A stretch of 64,000 nucleotides of DNA. Origin: Siphlonurus alternatus. Lineage: Eukaryota; Arthropoda; Insecta; Ephemeroptera; Siphlonuridae. How positions within the stretch are numbered: the first letter of the stretch is position 1; the number at the start of each line of letters is the position of its first letter. Shown in pieces: positions 38,055 to 49,922 of this stretch. Location: assembly GCA_949825025.1 (NCBI GenBank), contig OX463778.1, positions 13,416,171 through 13,480,170 on the forward strand, read 5' to 3'. Under the pieces are notes generated by a model. That model had not been told where the DNA came from, searched no databases, and saw only the letters and a program-made list of their open reading frames with translations. The translations under genes were made by a program, and so were the position numbers.

Positions 38055-38755
38055 ATAATAATAATAATAATAATAGTTGTTTATTGAGTATCAGTACAGA
38101 AAAAAAAAACAGTACAACAACTCAATGGGTGACGTGAAAAAGGATATCCCATTCACTAAAGTGTCCAGTCACCCACACAAAAAATAACAACAATAATAAT
38201 ATCAGATATTTCAAATGAAAAACAACTACTTCGTCAAAATACTGATTAACACATTCATAATAAGTCCAAATACGGTCTCTTAATAGATTCAGGTAGCAAG
38301 TTAAACACAGAAATCAATCTAGGGAAAACAGAATGAAGGTAAGCATCTGAATGACACTTGGGGGTAGTAAGAGTAACATTATCACCACGCAAACCATCCC
38401 TACGGGATTTCACTATCACTCTGTTAGCACTAAACACTTCAAAATCATAAGCACCTGAAATACATTTGGTAATAAATTTAACATCAATTGATCTGCATAA
38501 ATCAAATACATTTACCAAATTACAAGACACGAGCCGCTTGGAGGCGTCATCACATTTATCATACTTCCTATGACCAAGAATAAAACGAGAAGCACGACTT
38601 TGAACACGCTCGAGCTTCTGAATATTGGAAGCAGAGGTAGGGTGCCATGCAGGCAAGCCGTAAGTTAACAAAGATCTAACCAATGCAATGTACAACATTC
38701 GCTTTACACTAGGCTTGGCCCCTTTAAAACTCCTATTCAACATAAAACTCCTATA
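38055..38755 (-). mobile_element. 5'-truncated LINE in exon 5 of takeout copy 2
   Basis: 701 bp flanked by 6 bp duplications GACACT at 38049-38054 and 38756-38761. The - strand has an open frame 38743-38255 (162 aa) that matches the C-terminal end of reverse transcriptases of jockey/CR1-like non-LTR elements (SVKRMLYIALVRSLLTYGLP, then an IQKLERVQSRASRFILGHRK stretch). It is followed by ~200 bp of 3' UTR with AATAAA and a short TTA-repeat tail at 38055-38074. The catalytic domain is missing. The 5' end shows a small repeat of AAAACTCCTAT, perhaps from template switching. The open frame argues for a young insertion. Confidence 0.88.
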
Positions 38756-39092
38756 GACACTGAACTATAGGTTCTACGGCAAGCCCGAGACACGTAACAA
38801 CAAAGTGTACGCACGACTGACCAACTGCAAGATCCGCATTACTATCGGATCGGGCAGTATCCGTCTCGACAACCTCTTCAACGGAAACAGCACATTTGGT
38901 ACGTACTGATTCATCAGTATGCTGAGAGCCCTTCCAACTTTTCAAGTCAGATATTTTCAAACATGCTATTTTGATAATCTCCAATTCACACCCGTCGTTG
39001 ATATGAAAAAAATAGATTACATGGGGTTCAAACCTGAACATTGAAAATAAAACTCAAAATTAGACACATCCTGGAAGATAACTGCATACCAA

Positions 39093-39216
<124 letters not shown>

Positions 39217-40246
39217 TATACCTATACATTCTCCTTCAAATGTTATTCTGACCATGTTGCTATCCCGAATAGCTTTCTTTAACACGTCCAATTGCATCAT
39301 TGTGTAATTTAACGGTTTCATTTTCAGTCCAAAACAAATTTTAGTATTATTTCAACCTTGCTAATAGGAAATACGAAATTAATTCTAAATCATATAAATA
39401 TGTCATCCTATTGATTATGAATTTATCCTCTAGAGTCAAGGAAAAACGTTAAAAAATCATAACTAACCTGAGTGACCTGAAACGAAATAAAATTCATATT
39501 TTCTTCGTTTTTAACGTCTCTACTCGTTTAATATCTTCAATTTTGCACCGCTTTTAAAGGAAATTAAAGGGGACAAGACAAAATTATGATTTCTTCTTTA
39601 TTACTGAGTTGAGTTGAGCATTAAATGTTAGAAATATGTTACCATTTCATCCTCACTTTGAGTGAGGAAGGACAAATAAGTGTTTTTGAGCTAAGAAGGC
39701 ATAATGAGACTATTATAGGTTTATACGGGTAAAGAATGACTCCATGAGTTGAAGATGTAATTTTTCAACTGTGGGTGATGTAAAAGTTACACCACATTTT
39801 GTATTGCAGGTGAAAACATGAACCGGTTCCTGAACGACAACTACTCCGACGCAATTCGTGAGGTTCTGCCGGCTATTAAGACACTATCAGTGAACTCTTT
39901 CTGCGCATCGTCGAGCCCCTCTTCGCCTCCGTGCCTTACTCCGAGATCTTCCCCGGAGTTAACTTGACAGCCGTCCGCGCGGGGGACTTCAACGTCTAAA
40001 CAATCGCTAGTCAGTCTAGACAAGGATAAGGATTAACAATATATTGTAGTTATTGGAATAACACAATAATTGTATGAACATTTAGTTCCCTGTATTTCAC
40101 TGTACGCAGAATGCTGACACATTTGTTGACTAATATGTTTGGGGAAGACTTGTTCAGTTCTTGTACAGTACTATTTTCATTGAAATTTTAAAAGTTTAAA
40201 AAAAAATACTTTATAAAATGTTCAATTGTTTCTTCTTTGGTTGGAG

Positions 40247-40252
40247 AATAAA
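40247..40252 (+). terminator. Poly(A) signal of takeout copy 2
   Basis: AATAAA about 250 nt after the ancestral stop. Position relative to the other copies differs, so assignment is tentative. Confidence 0.35.
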
Positions 40253-41178
40253 GTAATATTTGCAAAACTTTTCATCGTATACGTAAATCAGTAACACACG
40301 TTAAGAATCGTAAAACTAAAATTATGCAAAAAGAAATCAAACCTCTGTATTATTTCCTTATGCATTAATTAATAATATGCTTGGTTCAAGTATCAGTTTT
40401 ATTTTTAGACATTGTTTAAACTGGCTTTCAGTATAATTTTAATTCTTAGCACCTTAATTAGTAATCGTAGTATTTCAGTTGTTTTTATGCAACGACATCA
40501 TAATAAAGGACTAAATAAATAATAGTGTATTGAAAATTAAAAGGAAATTTCAGCTTATCCAGTAGGTTAGTGGTTTCTGGTAAATGTGATAATATATTAT
40601 TTATTTATAATAAGTCATCTTAATTATTTTCTGTTTTTTTATCCAAAATACTGTCTAGTGTCTACTGAGAATAGGTAATACCTGAAAATCATTTAAGTTG
40701 TTTCAATCCTCTGAATATAAGATGTCAATTTAAGCTCCAATTGAATACACTGCCATTCAGCTAAAAAATGTTTAGAGTGACAAGCATTGCAAGCTAGTTA
40801 TTGCTTATTCATGTGTCAAATCCTTTAAGAATAGATCGAAATGCATAAAAGCTACATTGGATTGTAGAAAAATTATTGTTTTTGCAAGTACTGTTAAAAA
40901 AAATAATATTTACAAGGGGGACCATGACTATGAGGAATTGGACATACGGATATATCTTTACATGCAGTTGCAGTGCCATTATAAGTGTTTTATATTTATG
41001 GTGAATATATTTCAAATTTTCTGTATACTTTTATTATTAAAAAAAATATAAGCATACATTGGAATTAGAACTTTACTTCTTCATGTTTTCCATTTAAAAT
41101 TACATTTTTAGTTCAATTTGTGTACGAAGTACTTCATCACGTTTGTACAGTCAATAGCTCAAAATATCTGCCAACAAT

Positions 41179-41289
41179 CACTACATTTACATGACGGTGT
41201 TTAATGCGTATTCGTTGACGACGGATAATGTTATTCTTATGAGGCGTCGTCAACGGATACGTATTAAACACCGTCATGTAAAAGTAGTG
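41179..41289. mobile_element. TTTACATGACGG hairpin MITE (family B), nested
   Basis: CACTACATTTACATGACGG with its inverse, ~45 bp arms, centre AATGTTATTCTTATGAGGC. Confidence 0.8.
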
Positions 41290-41449
41290 AATGGTCCTTT
41301 GTTGTCATGGTATAAAGTTTAATTCCCTACTTCTGGCTTATCACAGAGCTCTGGCTTGTGGGCTGTCTCATTGATGGCAGCCAGTGAGAGAGGAATCAAA
41401 ACTAGCAAGCAAGCGAGTAGGGAATGTTCCGTGATAACAAAGGACCATT
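41290..41449. mobile_element. AATGGTCCTTTGTT hairpin MITE, nested
   Basis: AATGGTCCTTTGTTGTCATGG is inverted at GATAACAAAGGACCATT; arms of ~45 bp also include TTCCCTACT. Confidence 0.75.
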
Positions 41450-41626
41450 GTTGGTAGATATTTTGAGCTATTGACTGTACATTTTGCGAGTGTATGATGT
41501 GAGAGAATCAGAGCAAACAAATCATGAAATCATAAAATAAGGATAAAATATTTTAAACATTCCCAACATTTACGAACGTGCTACTGACGTCTATAGTATA
41601 TAAATTTAATAATAAATTAATTGATA

Positions 41627-41775
41627 ATGGGGGACATTCACAAAGCACTTTAACCCACACTTTAGCCTCAATTTTTTTATCCCTGATGCTAAAGTAGGGG
41701 CTAACCTTGTTTAGCACCAGGAATAAAAATCGAGGCTAAAAAGGGGGTTAAAGTGCTTTGTGAATGTCCCCCCAT
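41627..41775. mobile_element. ATTCACAAA-type hairpin MITE
   Basis: Inverted arms TGGGGGACATTCACAAAGCA with ACTTTAACCC, ~60 bp each, TA on both sides. It lies in the 5' flank of takeout copy 3. Confidence 0.8.
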
Positions 41776-42629
41776 ATATATATCACGGAATTACTTTCTG
41801 TAACTTTTGTCTAGAATACAGAAAAATTAATGTTACAGTTTAGTAGGTAGTAGTACGCTCTTTAGTAGGGTTTACCAAAGTTAATTAAACTATTAAATGT
41901 AATAAATTTATTTTAGATATAATATCGTCTCTCTATTTCTTTTCAATTTTTATATTTCAAATCTTAAATTTGAATCGATTTTATTCATTATCAATATCTG
42001 AAATATATTAAAATAAAAACAATTCATCAAATATTTTGACATTGAAAAGAAAATGTAAAATTTACTTTACTAGTCCCCTTACTGGGTATGCAACTTCTTC
42101 TACATTCAAGTTATTTTTAATATGGAGTGACTTAAACGGCTGCAACTTTAAGTTATTTAATGGTTTTCAAATAGGAAAAGTTACTTTCAGATAAAAAGTT
42201 GCATACAAATAAAACATTTGCATCATAAAAATGTTAGTAATTAATACACACTAATTGTGTTTATTAAAGCAGCTCATCATAACCAATATTTTTGTCACAA
42301 AAAAAAATAGTACGCATGGTCTTTTAATTTATCAAAGTTTTAGTTAGAATTTTAATTAATATAATTTACTTGTAAGTGCTTTAAAAACTATTTTCATGTA
42401 TCAAGCAATTAATATATAAAAACTATAGACCGTTTATTACCATACACAATGTATATAAATAAAAAAATAACTAGAAACTAGAATTCCAAGTATTAGGGTG
42501 CATCAAATAATATATATTTTTAATATTATAATGTACTAATGAAGGTTCTCACGTGCAATAAATGTTGGTTGCATGGAGGAAATATTATCCTTGGAGGAAA
42601 CGGTCCATACTTCCTCCGTCACTGCAGAC

Positions 42630-45600
42630 ATGAAGATCATCGTGTGCCTTTTCGTAACTCTTGTGGCGAACGCTGAAGCAGCTACACCAAAAATCAGTAA
42701 GTCCTGTATAACCAATGTTGAACTTGACCTTGACAAATTAAACCATTAAAAACAAGGTCACAAAATTTTAATTCTACAGCTCTACAGCTCTTTTTCTGAT
42801 CTTTAACAAGTAAGCGTTTATAGCAACTTTTATCGCATATGTAATTTATCGTATTTTGTCACTGTGATATAGTTTTTGATTTTTTTTAACAATAAAATTT
42901 TTTCCTACCGCGCATGCACCTTAGAAATTGCAAAATGTTATTGTGAATATTTTTTTGTTTAGTACATATTAAAACTTTAGAAACTCATGAATGTTTATGT
43001 GTCAATTGAACAATTTAGTTGTATTAGTGATTTTTATACCAAAATTTCTTCTCAAATATGAAAAGTCTCCTTGAACTGCCGCCCCTGGTAAGTAAACTAA
43101 TTTAAAACTAAAAATTTACTTAAGAAGGTTCTTTTACCTATTAGTATTAGCAGACGCTTATATAATAACTTCAATAATTTATTAATTTTAGACCAATTCG
43201 GATCATGATTAAATAATTAATGTCATATTCTCTTAAGGGCCTTTGCTTAATGTTTGATTGTATTTTTAAATTAATTTTTGTTAAAATATTTAATTTATAA
43301 CAATATTTACAATAATAAATAATCCAAAATTTCCAGGTATAATTATAATAAAATGGATTTAATACATATTAACCTTAACTTGTTATTACCAAAATTACGA
43401 GAAAAAGGAAATAATACGACGTACATTGAAAAAAACTGCTTCTTCTCATTGGTCATTTAAATTGTTTACATTTCGTATTTCCCAATAATCTTACACGTGT
43501 GTTCCACGTGTTGCAGGTGACTTCATGACACCGTGCCACGTCGATGACCCGGAGATCAACCAGTGTGTCAAACTGGCAATGCTGCAGGCCATCCCCACAA
43601 TGTTCAAGGGTAAGTTACTTGATGGGGGACGCAGACAAAATACTCTTCAATAAACAGTTGACAAATTATATACATATTTTTTTTGTATGGACAATATCAT
43701 AAAAGTTTGAAATGCTTTTCCTCGTTTGTACATACGTTCAAACAAACTTTTTTTTTAACATTGCTAAAGAATGATTTAATTTGAGATTAAGATAACATCA
43801 ACAAGGTAAAAAAAAAATGTATCGGTTAAAAAAATACGGGAAATTAAATCAAAGAGAAAATATATTTATTTCAAGACTTTCATGCAGGAACTAATTATTA
43901 CAGGTAAACTGCTGTATCTTTTTGGCATTTTTAAGTTGTTGTTTTATGTATTGTTTACATGTTATTTTTACCAGAAAAAGTTTTATCCAGTTCTAAAATA
44001 TTAATCCATCATTCTTGCGCGTTTTTTTTTTCCTTCGTTCTACAAAATAAATTATACACTCTTGAAATTGCCAACATTATCTCAATATCTAAAATAGCTA
44101 AATCACGTCAATACTCATAATTATACAGATATAAATCGTTTATGGTATATAATATACTGCGTGAAGTAAATTTCACTTGTGCTCTTGCCAATCTTTGCAA
44201 TTAACTTACAATGCCATATTTCTGCTGTCATTAATTTTTGTATCGTATAATAGTTCATTAATGTTCATATCCTTTCAAACAACCTTTTTACTAACTTACT
44301 TGTTAGTTATAAAAAAAAAGTGTCTTCGCATTTTCACAGGTGTTCGCGAGTTAGGTCTTATTCCGTACGAACCCCTGGAGGTGACCCAGATGGTGATGGA
44401 CTTGAGGGAAAACGGTCTCGTGGGTCTGAAGCTCGCCTTCATCAACTCCAAGCACTCCGGCTTGAGCAACCTGACTCCTCATTCCTTGCGGTAAGACAAC
44501 CCTTAATTTACATTTCTTGCTGACGAAAAATATATCAATAGTTTCTATTAGGCGCTTGCGTGTGATGTCAGTGTGACCTTGGATCGGGAGTTTCAACAGT
44601 TGTCCGCCAGTCGTCGATGGTGGCCTGGTGGAGCTACGCAATGTATAAGCATAGGACAAAATATTAAAAAATTATTTAAAAATATATAAAGAAAAGATTC
44701 TAAATTCTGAGGTGAACAAAAGTTTGTAAATTTTATTTTAAACATTTTGTTCACCTCACATTTTTTATTTTCATTTTAAATAATTTATAATGTATTTTTT
44801 TAATCTTTTGCATGCAGCGTTCTCTACCGCTTCCACCAGAATGACGGTCTGCGCGCGCATGTTTTTACTCAGCCCCTGTAAAGTAGACTGATTGCGTTGC
44901 TCATGCAACCGCCTTATTGATTAAAATAAAAAGTAATTAACAGTCGACGCTCTTAGATAATCGAATCGATCTTTTAAATCTCTAGTGTTTGTTGCAGAGT
45001 GGTACCTGAGCGCATGTACTTCGAGATCAACATGACAATGGCGTCATACATCGTCTCTGGAGACTACGATGTCAGTGGGCGCATTCTGCTGCTGCCAATC
45101 ACGGGTAGCGGACCTAGCAAGTACATCATGAGTGAGTATTTTAGCCTGCAAGTAGTGATTACATGATGCGATATTTTGCTCGCAAAACAGGATATTGATA
45201 ACCACGTAAATGCACGTCAGAAGATACCAACTTCAAATTTGAGGTATTTCATTTTGTCATGACATGGCCTTACTTCTGCTATGGTTTTGGAGAAACAATT
45301 TTTAAGGAAAATTTTTAAGCTATTTTGAGTCAACTGCTTATTTTGTACTAGTTAATTACCTTCAATTCACAGTTTTGTATAGAGGAAATTTACTTGTCAA
45401 GCAATGAATTCTTTAATATGTACAATCATATTTTTTACTTAAAATCCCTTGGCTATTGTAAGACATAGATCACGTAGAGAACTTGTTCAGTTGTTCTTCA
45501 CTTTGATTAAAACTGTTGTTTGCAATGACGTGAAGTGTATTTAGTGATCGGCGAAATTTTGGAGCAGAGATTTTTTAGATAGTGTTCATTGGTATAAATT

Positions 45601-48535
45601 ATAAAATGAGAATACAGTCTTATCAAGGCCGGAAGTTTTATGGGCGCGGGTATATAGGTGCTGATGTTTAGTTATATTACATTATAATGAGCTCAGCAGA
45701 AAATTTAAACCAGAAGAAAGTTCAGTGTAAGATGATTCTCCCTCTGCAGTATGATTTCTTATCTTATAACTGAGCGTGATATCGATTTATATTTGTGCGT
45801 ATTGATTAACAGCGATACATTTTTTGGGCATGTATCTAGACACAATGGATAATTTGCATCAACTTTTTTTAGTAGCTCAATGGAAAGAGGAGGTCGAAAA
45901 ATACACCTGTGAATTTTATGAGATTTTTATTCTTACTGCATCATGGCTAAAATAGGGATGTAAAGAGGTCACGTGACCTGGAGGCGTCGCCCGTGTCGCC
46001 AATGACGTCATTGAACTGTCTGGTCAAGCAAACGATCGTCTATAGGTGAAAACAGCCGCCCACTCTACGCGTTCTGATTGGTCGGAAGTTTGGAGAGGCC
46101 AAACTCGGTGCTAAGCTCGGTGCTAAGGTGCTAAGCGCACAAATAATTGCGCTCGTCAATTGTTTTAACCGCGAAATTCAAAAATGTTCAACAATTGCAT
46201 TGAATTCGTGTGCTAAGGCAATCAGCTGTTTGAAAAAAACACGATCGGAAACATTTGAGCGAGTGTTTCAACTGACTTTCTTAGCACCAAATCGGCGGTG
46301 CTAAGCGTAGCGGCTGTTTTCACCTTATATAACGCTTGTAAATAATAAATTAATTGTTGCTTGTTTCCATAGCAACGTGGTTATTTACAAGCGTTATAAA
46401 GTCAATCGTTTGTTTGACCGAACAGTTCAATGACGTCATAGGCGACGCGGGCGACGCCTCCAGGTCACGTGACCTCTTTACATCTCTCTTTTAGCCATGA
46501 TGCAGTAAGAATAAAAATCTCATAAAATTCACAGGTGTATTTTTCGACCTCCTGTTTCGATTGAGCTACTAAAAAAAGTTGATGCAAATTGTCCATTATA
46601 ACGATTATAAATGACTAGACTTAAGCTTAAGATTTAAGTCCTCGGTCAAGGTTTCAACTTTGTGCTACGCTTGGTTTCTGTTCACTGGTTCAATTCAGTG
46701 CTTATGCAATATTTATAAAGGATAAAAATTATCGAATGTTCTATAGGCTAATTTCAACAGGCTTAATATGCAGATATGTTGTATTCCTTTATGAAGTCAC
46801 GTTGGTGCTCATCACGTGACTTTTTTATTTCTTTTTAGTATCTTTTTAGTTTTTTCTTACGTTGAGTAGTCGCGCGTATATCCACATAATTGACATATTT
46901 TTTTATTTTATTTATTTTCTTTATTCGAACTTTTTCGATTGTACAAGACAACATATTAATTCCTCTTATAATCCTTGCATTAAATTGAAGTCTTGGTGTT
47001 TTAGAGGACCTGAAATTGAACTGGGTGTTCTACGGCAAACCCGAAACACGCAACAATGAAGTGTACGCGCGAATAACTGACTGCAAGTTCCACATTTCCT
47101 TCAGTTCAGGCAGTCTACGTTTCAACAACCTCTTCAACGGTGTTGTAATGGTAAGTGCTCATTACAATTTCTTTTTAGCGTGCTGACAGACATTCTAACT
47201 TTTCAAGCCGGAGAGTTTCAAGTATGCTATATTGATAATCTTCAGTTCATACCCGTCGTGGAGAAAATAAATCACATGGGATTCAAACCTGAACATGTAT
47301 TTAAAATGAAAATCAAAAGTAGACAGATCTAGAAGATAACTGCATTCTAGTTTTGTAAAGCAAATTACATTATACATATATTATAATATATCCTCCTAGC
47401 TTCAAATTTTATTCTGAACATATTGCTACCTGAGTTTAACACGGATTAGTATTTATTTATTTTTTTGCTTCAATTGAACCCTAGTATAGGGTACTGGTCA
47501 CAATTAAGTGATTGAATGGACAACATACATGAAAAAATTTTATTGCAGAAATAAATAGAGGGTACCAAATTATGCTACTCCGAGTTTTTTCAGATTTTTT
47601 TGAGACCCGGAACTAATTTTAAATAATTATTGAAAGTCCTGTGATTTCAGTTGGCACCCCTGAATTCTTAATAAAAAGGATAGAGACTGGACGCCTATTG
47701 ACGCCTCCAGGGGGCGTGGCCGCACTTTCAATAATTATTTAAAAATAGTTCTGGGTCTCAAAAAAATCTGAAAAAATTCAGAATAGCATAATTTGGTGTC
47801 CTCTATTCATTTCTGCAATAAAATTTTTTCATGTATGTTGTCCATTTAACCTCCCGGCTCTTCGTAGACCCTACTTTTGTGGGTCCCGTCTAAACAGGGG
47901 CTTATTTCAACGTTACTAAAGGGAAATTAAGAGATTTAATCATTCTAAATAATAATTCATACTATATGCTGATGATAGTGATGATGAATTATCCCCGAGA
48001 GTCAAGGAAAAACGGTAAAAAACGTAAGTGACCTGAATTGAAATAAAATTCTTCTTTTCTCGTTTTTAACTTTTAACGTCTCTCATTGCCTAATTTCCTC
48101 CAATTTTGCACTATTTATGATAAAGAAGCAAGGGGAAAAGACGAGATTACATTTTCTTTCCTATTGTTGGACATGAAATGTTATAGAGGTATTTCATCCT
48201 TATGATACTTTGCGTGAGGAATAACACATATACGTGTTTTTGAGGTAAAGAGACGTAATAAGACAAAGTTTAGATGTGTAAAGTATGAGTTCAAGACTTA
48301 GTTTTTAAAGGGGAGTAAAAGTAATACCACATTTTGTATTGCAGGTGAGAGCATGAATTGGTTCCTGAACTATAACTTCCTTGCCGTGATGCACGAGGTT
48401 CTGCCGGCTCTTGAAGACACCTACAGCGCACTCTTCCTGCGCCTCGTCGAGCCCATCTTCGCCTCCGTGCCTTACTCCGAGATCTTCCCCGGAGTTAACT
48501 TGACAGCCGTCCGCGCGGGGGACTTCAACTTGTAA
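42630..48535 (+). CDS. Takeout/JHBP-family secreted protein, copy 3 (exon 5/6 junction altered)
   Basis: Exons are 42630-42696, 43517-43609, 44340-44490, 44998-45131, 47005-47150 and 48345 or 48350 to 48535. The signal peptide is MKIIVCLFVTLVANAEA, the cysteine pair TPCHVDDPEINQC, and the C-terminus PYSEIFPGVNLTAVRAGDFNL. Exon 5 is 146 nt instead of 150 because 4 nt are missing just before the donor (AATG|GTAAGT). With the acceptor used by the other copies (48345), the frame hits TGA within four codons. An AG five bases further on (48348-48349) gives a phase-0 exon starting AGCATGAATTGG, restoring an open frame of 258 aa that lacks only residues at the junction. Exon 2 differs from copy 2 at only 2 of 31 residues by eye, so copies 2 and 3 are the closest pair. 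Whether it is functional depends on the acceptor used. AATAAA is at 48737-48742. Confidence 0.75.
42725..42733. promoter_or_regulatory. Nuclear-receptor site in intron 1, copy 3
   Basis: Same TGACCTTGA within GAACTTGACCTTGACA as in copies 1 and 2, 29 nt after the donor. Confidence 0.4.
43494..43510. promoter_or_regulatory. E-box pair beside exon 2 acceptor, copy 3
   Basis: CACGTG at 43494-43499 and 43505-43510, identical in layout to copy 2. Confidence 0.35.
44710..44758. repeat. Short hairpin in intron 3 of copy 3
   Basis: GAGGTGAACAAAAGTTTGTAAA pairs with its near-inverse ending TTTTGTTCACCTC. Confidence 0.6.
45844..46597. mobile_element. ~750 bp long-armed element with nested hairpins in intron 4 of copy 3
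   Basis: Outer arms of ~200 bp (AATGGATAATTTGCATCAAC, CATCATGGCTAAAA, GGTCACGTGACCTGGAGGCG, CAATGACGTCATTGAACTG) are inverted at the right end. The inside contains a GGTGAAAACAGCCGC-ended element (46046-46325) with repeated GGTGCTAAG, followed by a TATAACGCTTGTAAATAA hairpin (46326-46402). No coding frame is seen. Confidence 0.78.
47515..47846. mobile_element. Family C MITE in intron 5 of copy 3
   Basis: ATGGACAACATACATGAAAA ends with arms of ~130 bp containing TTGCAGAAATAAATAGAGGG, AATTATGCTA and GAGACCCGGAACTA. The outermost bases differ from the other family C copies. Confidence 0.8.
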
Positions 48536-48736
48536 ACAGTCGTTAGTCAGTCCAGACAAGAGTTCTATATACCTTGTGCTGGAGTCCAACTGTGCCATGA
48601 CCCTTTTCACGTGTGCTATGTTACGTCAATTTCCATAGAACTTTCTGTTAAACTAAAAAACTTTAATGAATATTATCAAAAGGTCAAATCACAAAATTTT
48701 AAGTTTTTGTATATCAATGTGTGTTTAATTATGATA

Positions 48737-48742
48737 AATAAA
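48737..48742 (+). terminator. Poly(A) signal of takeout copy 3
   Basis: AATAAA about 200 nt after the stop codon, a distance like that in copy 1. Confidence 0.5.
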
Positions 48743-48822
48743 AAAAACATATGAAAGTAAAAAGCTATCATATATTGTGTGTATACTATACAACCTTAAT
48801 ATTGAAAATTGTTTATTGCATA

Positions 48823-49504
48823 TATAGCGGACCTCGAGATATATTTTTTTTTTCTTTTACCCTCTAAAGGTGGATTTAATATTAGCGGAAACGGTGATGC
48901 GACGCGATTTTGACGTACAAGCTGTGAAATCCTATACGCAAGAACGCAAGCATATTCACCGAGTGAAATCACTCATTCAAATTCAATGTTTTTTTTTAAT
49001 CGCCAAATATGACCGCCATGTGTGCATTTTTCGCGGCGGGTCGTACGCTGGGAATTGCTCATGAAATCCACCTTCAAGGTGATTTCCCATGGAGCGATGT
49101 CCGAGTGAGGCTTGGCGGGGCACCAGGAAGGGTGAAGAAGAAATCGTTGCGGGATTTAATTGCTGTAGGAAAGCGTTTTTTTCCTCGCCATCATGGCCAC
49201 CATATGATATTGAAGCAAATGCGCTTTTCTCGTTTAACATCGCCCTATGGAAAAGTATATACCTTTACACCCTCAAAACCGAGAAGAAATCGAAATCAAC
49301 AAATTTAGCCCCGGGCTAACCTTAAACCTCATCTATGCAATTGGGTGACTGTGACGTCATAGTCATGCAACGTATTTCTATATATGCTTGTTAAATACTT
49401 GCATGACTCTGACGTCACAGTGGTTTACAGCACGATTTTAAGGGTGTTAAAGGGTTACAAAAACTAAAAACCTATTGACAGTACATAACTCGAGGTCCTC
49501 TATC
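48823..49504. mobile_element. Outer element with GCGGACCTCGAG ends
   Basis: TATAGCGGACCTCGAGATAT at left is inverted at ATAACTCGAGGTCCTCTAT at right. The interior contains the GGCGGATTCA MITE and a second small hairpin (49347-49428, CTGTGACGTCAKAGTCATGC). Confidence 0.5.
48866..49075. mobile_element. Diverged copy of the GGCGGATTCA MITE
   Basis: Read in inverse orientation relative to 27341-27566, it shares GATGCGACGCGATTTTG, AAGCTGTGAAATCCTAT and TTTTTTTAATCGCCAAATAT, and has ends AAGGTGGATTT and AAATCCACCTT. Confidence 0.7.
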
Positions 49505-49600
49505 CAAATAAATATAATGTAAAAAATTGAAAGCTGTCCATCAGTTATCATCAAATAGTATGCATAAAATGAAAACTTCTAAATAAAACTTTAGAATTGT

Positions 49601-49795
49601 ATATCGTCCCTCGTCCGGAATAATGAGCTATATATGTGCCTACAATGATCATGTTGCATAAATGAGCTGTCTGCTATTTCAGGTGAGCGCAATTATAATT
49701 TTTTTGTTATATCGATTTACAGTTCATAATTGCGCTCACCTGAAATAGCAGACAGCTCATTATTGCAACGAAATTGTGGTAAGCAGATAGCCGGG
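49601..49795. mobile_element. TATCGTCCCTCGTCC MITE, right end lost
   Basis: Starts TATATCGTCCCTCGTCCG and contains a long inner hairpin 49663-49762 (ATGAGCTGTCTGCTATTTC with GGTGAGCGCAATTAT). The right terminal repeat stops at GCAGATAGC, where (TTTA)n begins. Confidence 0.72.
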
Positions 49796-49796
49796 A

Positions 49797-49922
<126 letters not shown>

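Larger units (their letters stand above)
41145..41480. mobile_element. GTACAGTCA outer MITE containing two further MITEs
   Basis: 33 bp ends beginning GTACAGTCAATAGCTC are inverted at the right with a single mismatch. Between them lie a family B hairpin (41179-41289) and, directly adjoining it, an AATGGTCCTTTGTT hairpin (41290-41449). Confidence 0.8.
40795..42150. repeat. Segmental duplication, 5' flank of copy 3
   Basis: Partner of 14440-15150. A short part (AGATCAAGATGCATGCA, GTAGTAAAGAAGGTATTATT) also recurs at 32467-32520 upstream of copy 2. Confidence 0.6.
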
